Assembly: GCA_050943435.1 (NCBI GenBank)
Contig: JBMNPE010000018.1
Coordinates: forward strand, 1-22,616
DNA: 22,616 bases
Source of the DNA: RGIG5675 sp050943435
Lineage (GTDB): Bacteria > Bacillota > Clostridia > Oscillospirales > Ruminococcaceae
Direction of reading: 5' to 3'
The position numbers and the translations under genes are program-made. Under the pieces are notes generated by a model that did no database searches, was not told where the DNA came from, and was given only the letters and a program-made list of their open reading frames with translations. Positions 16,253 to 22,593 of this stretch are shown here, piece after piece. Each line of letters begins with the position of its first letter. Position 1 is the first letter of the stretch.

Positions 16253-16270
16253 TTTTCAGGAAGGGATTTG

Positions 16271-18058
16271 ATGGCGGCGAAACACACGGTCAAGAAACGG
16301 GCTGCTAGACAGCAGTCCTTAGTCGAGGGCGGCGTAATCCTTGCCCTCGCGTCCGTCATAGTAAAGATAATAGGAGCCATCTACAAGATACCTCTGATAG
16401 CTGTCATTGGTACCGACGGGAACGGCTTCTATACTTATGCATACAACATCTACCTCGTCATATATGCGATGACGGTTTCCGGAATTCCGACGGCCATCTC
16501 GAGGATCGTGGCGGAGCTCAGGACTCACGGAAGGTATAAGGACATCAAGCGCCTGAAGAAAGTTTCCTACGTCCTGATGCTCATAATCGGCCTCATCGGC
16601 TCAGCAGTGCTTTTTTCCACTGCGAGGCTGTATGCTGAGGAAACACTCAAGGTGCCGCTCGCATACTACTCGATACTTGCAGTTGCGCCTTCGATACTGT
16701 TCAGCTGCCTCATGGCAACCCACAGGGGCTATTCACAGGGCCTGCGCAACATGACCCCGACTGCCGTGTCCCAGATAATAGAGGTGCTTGTCAAGGTCGC
16801 GTCAGGCCTCTCCGGGGCATATATCATCGGGAAGAGGCTCAGCGACGAATACAGGGCCTTCGGGACCATGTTCGGTCAGGGCGTCCCGGTGGGGACAAAG
16901 CCTGAGGTGCTGGCCTCAGCCTACACGTCGGCAATGGCAATCGGAGGAGTCACAATATCCGTGTTCGCAGGGTGGATATATATGCTCATCCGCGATGCGG
17001 TCGTGTCCGACGGGATAACAAAAGAGCAGATAGCATCGAGCCCGGATTCTTTCGGGTTCAAGGCCCTCGCCAAGAAGATACTGTCGATAAGCATACCGAT
17101 AGCTCTGTCTTCCGCGACGGTGTACCTCGCGGGATTCATTGACGGCATAACAGTCACGGACAGGCTCATCAACGTGTTCGAGGAACACGGCAGGGAGCTT
17201 TTCGCGTCGTACGGAGGGCTGCTCGAAAAGGCGGGCAAATCCCTCTCCGACGACGCTTCGGAGATTGCCAACTTCCTGTACGGCGCCTACGGGCTCAGCT
17301 CGCCGCTCTTCAACCTGATACCGGGCATCACCGGGGCGTTCGGCATAAGCGCAATGCCGCACATCACCGTTGCGTGGGAAGACAACAACGTCAAGCTCGT
17401 AAAAAAGAACACGGAATCCGTCCTGAGGCTGACCATGGTCATTGCAGCCCCTCTAGGGTGCGGCATCTGCGCTCTCGCGGCACCGATAACCAGGGTCCTG
17501 TATGCCTCCCGCAATTCAGTGAGCTCTGAGATAGTGTATCCCATAGTTGGCGTCCTCGGTCTCGTATCGATACTGGTCGCCGTCACCTCCTCGCTGACCT
17601 CTGTGCTGCAGGGTGTGGGCCGCATTGACATGCCCGTGAAGCTGATGGCCCTCGGGGCATTCCTCAAGGTCGCCCTCAACTACATACTGGTCGGGATACC
17701 GGAGCTCAACATCAAGGCCCTCGCGCTCGACAACGCCGTGTGCTATGCGCTGATCGTCATACTGTCATTCGTCACCTTCAAGAAGACAACCGGGATAAAA
17801 ATTTCATACTACAAAGTCATGATCAAGCCCCTGATGGCCGGCGCAGGGTGCGGGCTGGCGGCATGGGCAGCCGACAAGCTGCTTCTCAAGGTGCTTGTGG
17901 GAAGGACATCCGTGTGCCTGCTCCTCTCCATAATTGTCGGCGCGGTCATGTACTTCGTATTCATGGGCCTTCTCAAGGCTGTGGAGGAGGAAGACGTGCT
18001 TTCACTGCCCGGAGGCGCCAAATTGGCCAAACTGCTGAAAAAAATCCACGTATTATAG
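16271..18058 (+). CDS. MurJ/SpoVB-type polysaccharide (lipid II-like) flippase
   Basis: A 595-residue integral membrane protein of the MOP exporter superfamily, with about 14 hydrophobic segments. The basic N-terminus is followed by VEGGVILALASVIVKIIGAIYKIPL, the opening signature of the YtgP/SpoVB group of MurJ-type flippases that move lipid-linked cell-wall or polysaccharide precursors. I choose ATG at 16271 because AGGAAGGG ends 5 bases upstream; the in-frame TTG at 16268 is adjacent and less likely. SpoVB proper acts in sporulation, but this family also serves vegetative peptidoglycan synthesis, and no sporulation gene is visible here. No terminator follows before the hup promoter. Confidence 0.9.
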   Translation: MAAKHTVKKRAARQQSLVEGGVILALASVIVKIIGAIYKIPLIAVIGTDGNGFYTYAYNIYLVIYAMTVSGIPTAISRIVAELRTHGRYKDIKRLKKVSYVLMLIIGLIGSAVLFSTARLYAEETLKVPLAYYSILAVAPSILFSCLMATHRGYSQGLRNMTPTAVSQIIEVLVKVASGLSGAYIIGKRLSDEYRAFGTMFGQGVPVGTKPEVLASAYTSAMAIGGVTISVFAGWIYMLIRDAVVSDGITKEQIASSPDSFGFKALAKKILSISIPIALSSATVYLAGFIDGITVTDRLINVFEEHGRELFASYGGLLEKAGKSLSDDASEIANFLYGAYGLSSPLFNLIPGITGAFGISAMPHITVAWEDNNVKLVKKNTESVLRLTMVIAAPLGCGICALAAPITRVLYASRNSVSSEIVYPIVGVLGLVSILVAVTSSLTSVLQGVGRIDMPVKLMALGAFLKVALNYILVGIPELNIKALALDNAVCYALIVILSFVTFKKTTGIKISYYKVMIKPLMAGAGCGLAAWAADKLLLKVLVGRTSVCLLLSIIVGAVMYFVFMGLLKAVEEEDVLSLPGGAKLAKLLKKIHVL

Positions 18059-18069
18059 TGCTAATGTTA

Positions 18070-18098
18070 TTGAACTGAGAATGGTTTTATTGTAGAAT
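18070..18098 (+). promoter_or_regulatory. Sigma-A-type promoter for hup
   Basis: TTGAAC (18070-18075), a 17-base spacer and TAGAAT (18093-18098). Spacing is ideal and both boxes are close to consensus. The gap is AT-rich, unlike the flanking coding sequence. The transcript would start near 18105, giving a leader of about 120 bases before hup. Confidence 0.8.
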
Positions 18099-18122
18099 AC
18101 TTCCTTAGAAACGGGGCTTTAT

Positions 18123-18185
18123 ACAGCCATTTATGCAGTTTATGGTTTGCTGTTAGGCCGGCCCATATGGTCCGGCGGTGGCTGT
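18123..18185 (+). promoter_or_regulatory. Structured 5' leader of hup
   Basis: ACAGCCA (18123-18129) pairs with TGGCTGT (18179-18185), enclosing a second hairpin in which GCCGG (18157-18161) pairs with CCGGC (18172-18176) around the CCATATGG palindrome. The structure ends about 30 bases before the GGAGG ribosome binding site of hup. It matches no riboswitch class I recognise and may control translation or stability. Confidence 0.45.
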
Positions 18186-18226
18186 GACGCTCCGAAAAAA
18201 CAACATTGTTTGGAGGATAAAAAACC

Positions 18227-18502
18227 ATGACCAAATCAGAACTTATCTCAAGTGTTGCAGAGAGTGCAGGAATATCCAAAAAGGACGCTGGCAAAGCAGT
18301 TACTGCAGTTTTTGACACGATCACTGATGCAATGAAGAAGGGCGACAAGGTTTCCCTCGTTGGATTCGGCACATTTGCACCGAAGCACCGCGCAGCCCGC
18401 ACGGCCATGAACCCTGCTACAAAGAAGAAGATCAAGATTCCTGCCATGACAGTTCCATCCTTTAAGGCAGGCAAGGCTCTCAAGGACGCCCTCAAGAAAT
18501 AA
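18227..18502 (+). CDS. hup: DNA-binding protein HU
   Basis: A 91-residue HU/IHF-family protein that bends DNA and shapes the nucleoid as a dimer. The family signature GFGTFAPKHRAART (47-60) leads into the DNA-contacting beta arm, and the arm-tip NPAT (62-65) includes the intercalating proline. The C-terminal FKAGKALKDAL is typical. ATG at 18227 has GGAGG about 10 bases upstream. The sequence points to HU rather than IHF. The strong promoter, own terminator and more frequent T-ending codons fit a highly expressed gene. Confidence 0.97.
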   Translation: MTKSELISSVAESAGISKKDAGKAVTAVFDTITDAMKKGDKVSLVGFGTFAPKHRAARTAMNPATKKKIKIPAMTVPSFKAGKALKDALKK

Positions 18503-18527
18503 TTTACTGTCTGAATTAGAAATTTTG

Positions 18528-18560
18528 GTCTCCAGAGCATCAGCTTTGGAGACATTTTTT
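18528..18560 (+). terminator. Rho-independent terminator after hup
   Basis: An 11-base stem (GTCTCCAGAGC at 18528-18538 with 18543-18553, one G-T wobble), an ATCA tetraloop and a six-T tail at 18555-18560. The tail ends only 13 bases before the rqcP start codon. Confidence 0.93.
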
Positions 18561-18573
18561 AACGGTGGATAAA

Positions 18574-18819
18574 ATGCGGCTTGACAAGTTTCTCAAAGAG
18601 AGCAGACTCCTGAAGCGCAGGACCGTCGCAAACGAGCTCTGCGACGCGGGAAAGGTGCTCGTCAACGGCAGGGCTTCCAGGGCCTCCAGGGAAGTGGCCG
18701 AGGGCGACATCATCGAAATTACGCTCGGGCAGAGGACCATAAAGGCCAGGGTTCTCTCGGCAGAAGCCCCGAAAAACAAGGACGGACAGAAGGCAATGTC
18801 CGAAATAATTAACAATTGA
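18574..18819 (+). CDS. rqcP: S4-domain RNA-binding protein RqcP (YabO/Hsp15 family)
   Basis: An 81-residue single S4 domain protein. MRLDKFLKESRLLKRRTVANELCDAG is a canonical RqcP/YabO start and VLVNGRAS the following S4 strand pair. RqcP works with RqcH on obstructed 50S subunits to help add C-terminal alanine tails to stalled chains. I choose ATG at 18574, 5 bases after GGTGG; the GTG at 18565 is in frame but has no ribosome binding site. The gene sits between hup and divIC, as in many Clostridia, but yabP and yabQ, commonly found after it in spore formers, are missing. There is no room for its own promoter, so it probably depends on read-through from hup. Confidence 0.9.
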   Translation: MRLDKFLKESRLLKRRTVANELCDAGKVLVNGRASRASREVAEGDIIEITLGQRTIKARVLSAEAPKNKDGQKAMSEIINN

Positions 18820-18828
18820 CTGCAGGTC

Positions 18829-18890
18829 AGACCGTTGTCAAATGAAAATTAAGCATTTATAATGTTTTTCATCAACACTACGAACGGTCT
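18829..18890. repeat. Nested inverted repeats around the divIC promoter
   Basis: AGACCGTT (18829-18836) is the exact inverse complement of AACGGTCT (18883-18890). Inside it, ATGAAAA (18842-18848) matches TTTTCAT (18866-18872). The outer arms touch the -35 box on one side and end just before the ribosome binding site on the other, and the inner arms flank the -10 box. An operator is possible; chance is not excluded. Confidence 0.4.
18835..18863 (+). promoter_or_regulatory. Near-consensus sigma-A-type promoter for divIC
   Basis: TTGTCA (18835-18840), a 17-base spacer and a perfect TATAAT (18858-18863). This is the best promoter match in the window. The transcript would start near 18870, about 35 bases before the divIC start. 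Confidence 0.88.
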
Positions 18891-18905
18891 CCGGAGGATT
18901 TTGAA

Positions 18906-19283
18906 TTGGATTCTGCCGGTTCAAAGAGATACAACCCCAAGCCGAGGGATACGACTAAGCGGGCGGACAGAGCAAAGATCAACAGACAGAAGCTGCTGAT
19001 CCTGCTCCTCATATGCCTGTGCGTCTACATGATCATATCCATAATATCCACGGAGATGAGCATATACACACAGCAGAAGACACTTACTGAGCTGCAGACC
19101 CAGATAAGCGAGCAGCAGACCGAGAATGACGAGCTCTCCAGGATCGTCGAAGGCGACGGCGTCAGCGAAGAATACATAGAGAGAATCGCAAGGGAGAAGC
19201 TCGGGTACGCAGGGGTCAACGAGAAGGTGTTCGTCGATGCGGCGGGCACTGACTCCGGAAGCTCGGACGACCAGCAGGGCTGA
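18906..19283 (+). CDS. divIC: Septum formation initiator DivIC (FtsB-like)
   Basis: A 125-residue bitopic membrane protein of the late divisome. It has a basic cytoplasmic N-terminus (1-28), one membrane helix (about 29-48) and an external coiled coil rich in Gln and Glu (50-82). The conserved DivIC block EYIERIAREKLGYAGVNEKVF (89-109) follows, and the last residues are a Ser/Asp-rich tail. TTG at 18906 is the start: GGAGG at 18893-18897 is 8 bases upstream and no ATG lies nearby in frame. It probably pairs with an FtsL-like protein to activate septal wall synthesis. It has its own strong promoter and terminator. Confidence 0.92.
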   Translation: MDSAGSKRYNPKPRDTTKRADRAKINRQKLLILLLICLCVYMIISIISTEMSIYTQQKTLTELQTQISEQQTENDELSRIVEGDGVSEEYIERIAREKLGYAGVNEKVFVDAAGTDSGSSDDQQG

Positions 19284-19301
19284 CATTTCTAAAGAATACG
19301 G

Positions 19302-19333
19302 GTGCACGGAATTTATCCGTGCACTTATTTTTT
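19302..19333 (+). terminator. Rho-independent terminator after divIC
   Basis: A perfect 9-base stem (GTGCACGGA at 19302-19310 with TCCGTGCAC at 19316-19324), a 5-base loop and a T-rich tail to 19333. Confidence 0.95.
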
Positions 19334-19371
19334 GCCCGCAGGCAGATTATAAAAGCGTAAAGGGAATTTTA

Positions 19372-19380
19372 TGCTATGAT
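19372..19380 (+). promoter_or_regulatory. Extended -10 promoter for hpf
   Basis: TGCTATGAT is a good extended -10 (TATGAT at 19375-19380). No clear -35 is seen at 17 bases. It follows the divIC terminator in an AT-rich gap, so hpf needs a promoter here. The leader of about 40 bases holds a short CCAG/CTGG stem before the AAAGGAG ribosome binding site. Confidence 0.6.
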
Positions 19381-19427
19381 TAACATGTAATCCAGGTGAA
19401 AAAACTGGTAGAAAAGGAGACCATGCT

Positions 19428-19946
19428 ATGAAGATCACAACTACAGGCAGGAAGGTCGGACTCAAGGACGCTTTTCTTAAGAGAGTCGACAAGAGAATGG
19501 CGAAATTCGACAAGTATTTCGACGAAGAGGCCCAGGCATTCGTCACGGTCACTATTTCCGGAAGCGGACAGACCGTCGAGCTCACCGTCAAATACAAAGA
19601 CCTGATCTTCAGATCGGAGCGCACCGAATCAAAGATGGAACTCGCTTTCGATGAGACCGCTGACAACATCGAAAAGCAGATAATAAAGAACAAGGGCAAG
19701 CTCGGGGCAAGGATTAAGAAGGTCGAGAGGCCCGAGGATGCAATGCAGGATGTGGAGGAAGACGACGAGTACCAGGTCGTCAAGGAGAAGAAGTTCTCCC
19801 TCAAGCCTATAACCGTGGACGAGGCAATAATGAGGATGAATCTCGTGGGACACAACTTCTACGTGTTCAAGAACCAGGATTCAGGCGAGACCGAAGTTGT
19901 GTACAAGAGGAACGACGGCGACTACGGCCTGATAATACCGGAATAA
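19428..19946 (+). CDS. hpf: Ribosome hibernation promoting factor, long form
   Basis: A 172-residue long-form HPF (YvyD type). The N-terminal S30AE domain (1-95) starts MKITTTGRKVGLKDAFLKRVDKRM and binds the decoding region of the 30S subunit. After an acidic linker (VEEDDEY) the C-terminal domain (about 120-172) has VKEKKFSLKPITVDEAIMRM and GHNFYVFKN, which dimerise 70S ribosomes into 100S particles. AAAGGAG lies 8-9 bases before ATG at 19428. It has its own promoter and terminator, as expected for a gene switched on in slow growth. The stringent-response gene rel lies upstream in the same window. Confidence 0.97.
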   Translation: MKITTTGRKVGLKDAFLKRVDKRMAKFDKYFDEEAQAFVTVTISGSGQTVELTVKYKDLIFRSERTESKMELAFDETADNIEKQIIKNKGKLGARIKKVERPEDAMQDVEEDDEYQVVKEKKFSLKPITVDEAIMRMNLVGHNFYVFKNQDSGETEVVYKRNDGDYGLIIPE

Positions 19947-19964
19947 CCGGAAGAAACTGACTGG

Positions 19965-19994
19965 ACGGGCCCCATAAGGAGGCCCGTTCTTTTT
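19965..19994 (+). terminator. Rho-independent terminator after hpf
   Basis: ACGGGCC (19965-19971) pairs with GGCCCGT (19981-19987), and an inner CC/GG pairing closes a small ATAA loop. A TTCTTTTT tail follows. The tail ends 15 bases before the next ATG, and the next ribosome binding site begins about 5 bases after it. Confidence 0.92.
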
Positions 19995-20009
19995 GTGAAG
20001 GGAGGGCCA

Positions 20010-21158
20010 ATGAAGGCTGTCGCGACGTGCGGGTTCGGGCTCGAGTCGATAACCGCATATGAACTGAAAAAAACCGGGGCACTGAATGTGAGGGCCTCCG
20101 ACGGAAGGGTGTACTTCGAGGGCGGCGAGATGACAGTCGCCCTTGCAAACGTCTGCCTCACCACGGCAGAGAGGGTTCTCATCATAGCGGGGGAATTCAG
20201 GGCCCAGACGTTCGACGAGCTGTTTGACGGGGTCAGGGCGTGCTCCTGGAAGGAATTCATCGGGAGAAACGACGCATTCCCGGTCAAGGGCTACTGCATG
20301 GGAAGCAGGCTGACGAGCGTCCCGGCATGCCAGGGAGTGATAAAGAAGGCCATAGTCGAGAAGCTTAAATCCCAGCACGGATGCGAATTCCTGCCTGAGA
20401 GGGGAGAAGTCACTGTGAGGGTGAGGTTCTCCCTCGTGAAGGACGTCTGCACGATGATGATAGACACTTCCGGGGACGGCCTTCACAAGCGTGGGTACAG
20501 GCCGCTGAGGACCCTCGCGCCGATAAAGGAGACAATAGCTTCCGGGATAGCCGATCTCGCGAGGATCAGGGGCTCATCCAGGGTCTCCGACCCGTTCTGC
20601 GGATCAGGCACCCTTGTCATCGAGGCCGCAATGAGGGCCGCCGGGATAGCTCCCGGGGCACACAGGCACTTTGCCGGCGAGGACTACGGGTTCCTCAAAG
20701 ATGCCTTCAGGAGGGCAAAGGAGGAGAATTCCGAACCTAAATACCCCGACTGCGCTTTCCAAGGAAGGGGAAGCGACATAGATCCGGCCTCAGTGGAGGC
20801 GGCAAGGGCGAATGCCGGGAGGGCCGGTGTCTCCAGGTACTGTACATTCTCGTGTGCGGATGCGATGGATTTCAGGGCGGACCCGGACGAGATAGTGCTG
20901 ATCAACCCGCCGTACGGGGAGAGGCTCATGGACCACGCCTCCGCGCTCGAGCTCATGAAGGGATTTTCCCAGAGGATCAGGCTGTACCCTCCCGCCGGGC
21001 TCTATGTCATAAGCGAGGACAGGGACCTGGAGCGGGTGTTCGGGCCTGCCGACAGGAGGAGAAAGCTCTACAACGGGACCATACAGTGCACTCTCTACAT
21101 GTATTTCAGAAACAGGGATAAGGTGGAGATGCATAAAGAGGCTGGCGGTTCCCCCTGA
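20010..21158 (+). CDS. THUMP-domain class I SAM-dependent RNA methyltransferase (RlmL/YpsC type)
   Basis: A 382-residue RNA methyltransferase. The N-terminal region (about 1-160) is a ferredoxin-like plus THUMP RNA-binding part, ending in the family motif GLHKRGYR (157-164). The Rossmann methyltransferase domain has the SAM loop DPFCGSGT (194-201), SDIDPASVE (255-263) and the catalytic NPPYGERL (299-306), typical of amino-group N-methylation such as guanine N2. The group matches the N-terminal methyltransferase of RlmL and Bacillus YpsC, which modify 23S rRNA, but the target here is inferred. I choose ATG at 20010 because GGGAGGG lies 5 bases upstream; an in-frame GTG at 19995 sits on the terminator tail. 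No promoter space is left after that terminator. Confidence 0.9.
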   Translation: MKAVATCGFGLESITAYELKKTGALNVRASDGRVYFEGGEMTVALANVCLTTAERVLIIAGEFRAQTFDELFDGVRACSWKEFIGRNDAFPVKGYCMGSRLTSVPACQGVIKKAIVEKLKSQHGCEFLPERGEVTVRVRFSLVKDVCTMMIDTSGDGLHKRGYRPLRTLAPIKETIASGIADLARIRGSSRVSDPFCGSGTLVIEAAMRAAGIAPGAHRHFAGEDYGFLKDAFRRAKEENSEPKYPDCAFQGRGSDIDPASVEAARANAGRAGVSRYCTFSCADAMDFRADPDEIVLINPPYGERLMDHASALELMKGFSQRIRLYPPAGLYVISEDRDLERVFGPADRRRKLYNGTIQCTLYMYFRNRDKVEMHKEAGGSP

Positions 21159-21193
21159 GGGAAAACACCCGGACATTCAGAAATGACATATTT

Positions 21194-21216
21194 AGGGGCT
21201 TTCAGGGCCTCTGTTT
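21194..21216 (+). terminator. Weak possible terminator after the RNA methyltransferase
   Basis: AGGGGC (21194-21199) pairs with GCCTCT (21207-21212), with one G-T wobble, followed by GTTTT. The stem is short and the tail is brief, so termination may be inefficient. Confidence 0.45.
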
Positions 21217-21258
21217 TCGACAAATCGCCATAAGATATGCACTTGGCCCAAGATATCT

Positions 21259-21287
21259 TTTAAAAAGAGCATGCATTATGATAGAAT
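21259..21287 (+). promoter_or_regulatory. Probable promoter for the PFK-family gene
   Basis: TAGAAT at 21282-21287 is preceded by TGA (21279-21281), giving an extended -10. TTTAAA at 21259-21264 is a weak -35 at 17 bases. The region is distinctly AT-rich. The leader would be about 70 bases. Confidence 0.6.
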
Positions 21288-21296
21288 GTAGACTCA

Positions 21297-21331
21297 AAGA
21301 AACCGATGGACCGCAGTTTCTGGCGGTTCTT
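21297..21331 (+). promoter_or_regulatory. Leader of the PFK-family gene with competing stems
   Basis: Three pairings overlap. AGAAAC (21298-21303) can pair with GTTTCT (21316-21321), ACCGC (21310-21314) with GCGGT (21323-21327), and AAGAA.CCG (21297-21305) with CGGTTCTT (21324-21331) with one bulge. They cannot all form together. No T tract follows, so a transcriptional attenuator is not obvious. This may be a small RNA switch or chance. Confidence 0.3.
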
Positions 21332-21363
21332 CACATTCGGCCGGAATACGTCGAGAGGGTAAA

Positions 21364-22593
21364 ATGAAACGTAATGTTATAGTTGGACAGGCCGGAGGTC
21401 CGTGTGCGGTATTCAACGCGATACTCGCGGGAGTATTCCACATGGCAGATGACTCGCAGACCACTGTCCTGGGAATGATGAACGGGCTTCAGGGTCTTCT
21501 TCAGGAGAGGATCGTCAATCTCAGCGACACAATAAGGACCCAGTACGACCTCGAGGTCCTGAGGACGACTCCTTCCGCATATCTCGGATCGTGCAGGTAC
21601 ATGCTGCCCGACGCTGAAAAGGACCACTCTTCATATGACAGGATATTCGACATCCTGAGGAAGAACAACATATCCTGCTTCTACTACATCGGAGGACGCG
21701 AGGCGCTTGTATCCATAGACCAGCTGTCCACATACGGCAGGATGATAGGCTGCGACGACATAAAGATAATCGGGATCCCGAAGACGATAGACAACAACAT
21801 CAAGATGACAGACCACGCCCCGGGCTTCGGAAGCGCGGCCAAATACGTCGCAACCTCAGTCAAGGAGCTCATACGAGACAACATGGTCAACAACACGGAT
21901 ATTGTGACTGTCGTCGAGATCATGGGAAGGGAAACCGGGTGGCTCACCGCGGCATCCACGCTCTGCAAAGGTGACGACTGCCCGGGGCCTGACTTCATAT
22001 ATCTCCCCGAGGTTCCGATGGATCCGGACGAGGCAATAGCCCAGATCAAGGAAGTCAAGGAGAGGAAGCACTCCGTGCTCGTCTGCATAGGCGAGGGAGT
22101 GAGGCTCAAGGACGGAAAGTACCTCTGCGACGAGGCCATGGACTATCCGATGACCGACATATTCGGGAGAAAGATGCTGACGGGCTCCGCGAGAGCCCTC
22201 GCAAAGAGGATACACGAACAGCTGGGGTGCAGGACCCGCGCAGTGGAATTCAGCGCACTGCAGAGAAGCGCTTCCCACATGTCCTCCAAGACAGACAACG
22301 ACGAGGCCTTCATGATAGGCGAGAACGCAGTCAAGGCGTCCAACGACAGGCACACCAGCGAAATGATCTACTTTACGAGGGAATCGAATTCCCCGTACAT
22401 GGTCTCAACGCATCTGTGCGACGTGAGGGACATCACTACCGATCCGATGACAGTGCCGCTCAGCTGGGTCAAAAAGGACAACACCGGAATGACGAAGAAG
22501 TTCGAGGAATACGCGAGACCGCTCATCATGGGCGAAATCCAGGTTCACTACGAGAACGGACTGCCGGTGCACGTCCCGTATATCAACATCTGA
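21364..22593 (+). CDS. 6-phosphofructokinase-family protein (PPi-type lineage) with altered donor-site loop
   Basis: A 409-residue PFK-family protein. Family features are intact: QAGGPCAVFNAIL (9-21), LGSCRYML (74-81), IPKTIDN (138-144, with the catalytic Asp143 and the Lys140 typical of pyrophosphate-dependent enzymes), TDHAPGFGSAAKY, MGRETGW (187-193) and GEGVR (243-247). The phosphoryl-donor loop is not: the family normally reads GGDGS, GGDDS or GGNDSMDT, but here it is GGREALVS (110-117), with Arg112 and Glu113 where Asp/Asn and Asp/Gly are expected and Ala for Ser. The usual PKTIDND also ends in Asn145 instead of Asp. The reading frame is clean, so this is not a frameshift. It may use a different donor, have low activity or be a regulatory pseudoenzyme. 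ATG at 21364 has GAGAGGG 5-6 bases upstream. Confidence 0.9.
   Translation: MKRNVIVGQAGGPCAVFNAILAGVFHMADDSQTTVLGMMNGLQGLLQERIVNLSDTIRTQYDLEVLRTTPSAYLGSCRYMLPDAEKDHSSYDRIFDILRKNNISCFYYIGGREALVSIDQLSTYGRMIGCDDIKIIGIPKTIDNNIKMTDHAPGFGSAAKYVATSVKELIRDNMVNNTDIVTVVEIMGRETGWLTAASTLCKGDDCPGPDFIYLPEVPMDPDEAIAQIKEVKERKHSVLVCIGEGVRLKDGKYLCDEAMDYPMTDIFGRKMLTGSARALAKRIHEQLGCRTRAVEFSALQRSASHMSSKTDNDEAFMIGENAVKASNDRHTSEMIYFTRESNSPYMVSTHLCDVRDITTDPMTVPLSWVKKDNTGMTKKFEEYARPLIMGEIQVHYENGLPVHVPYINI

Noticed and set aside
16074..16271. Alternative 65-residue reading frame across the broken small gene
   Set aside because: It is Arg/Ser/Pro-rich and out of frame with the plausible helical protein, with no good ribosome binding site.
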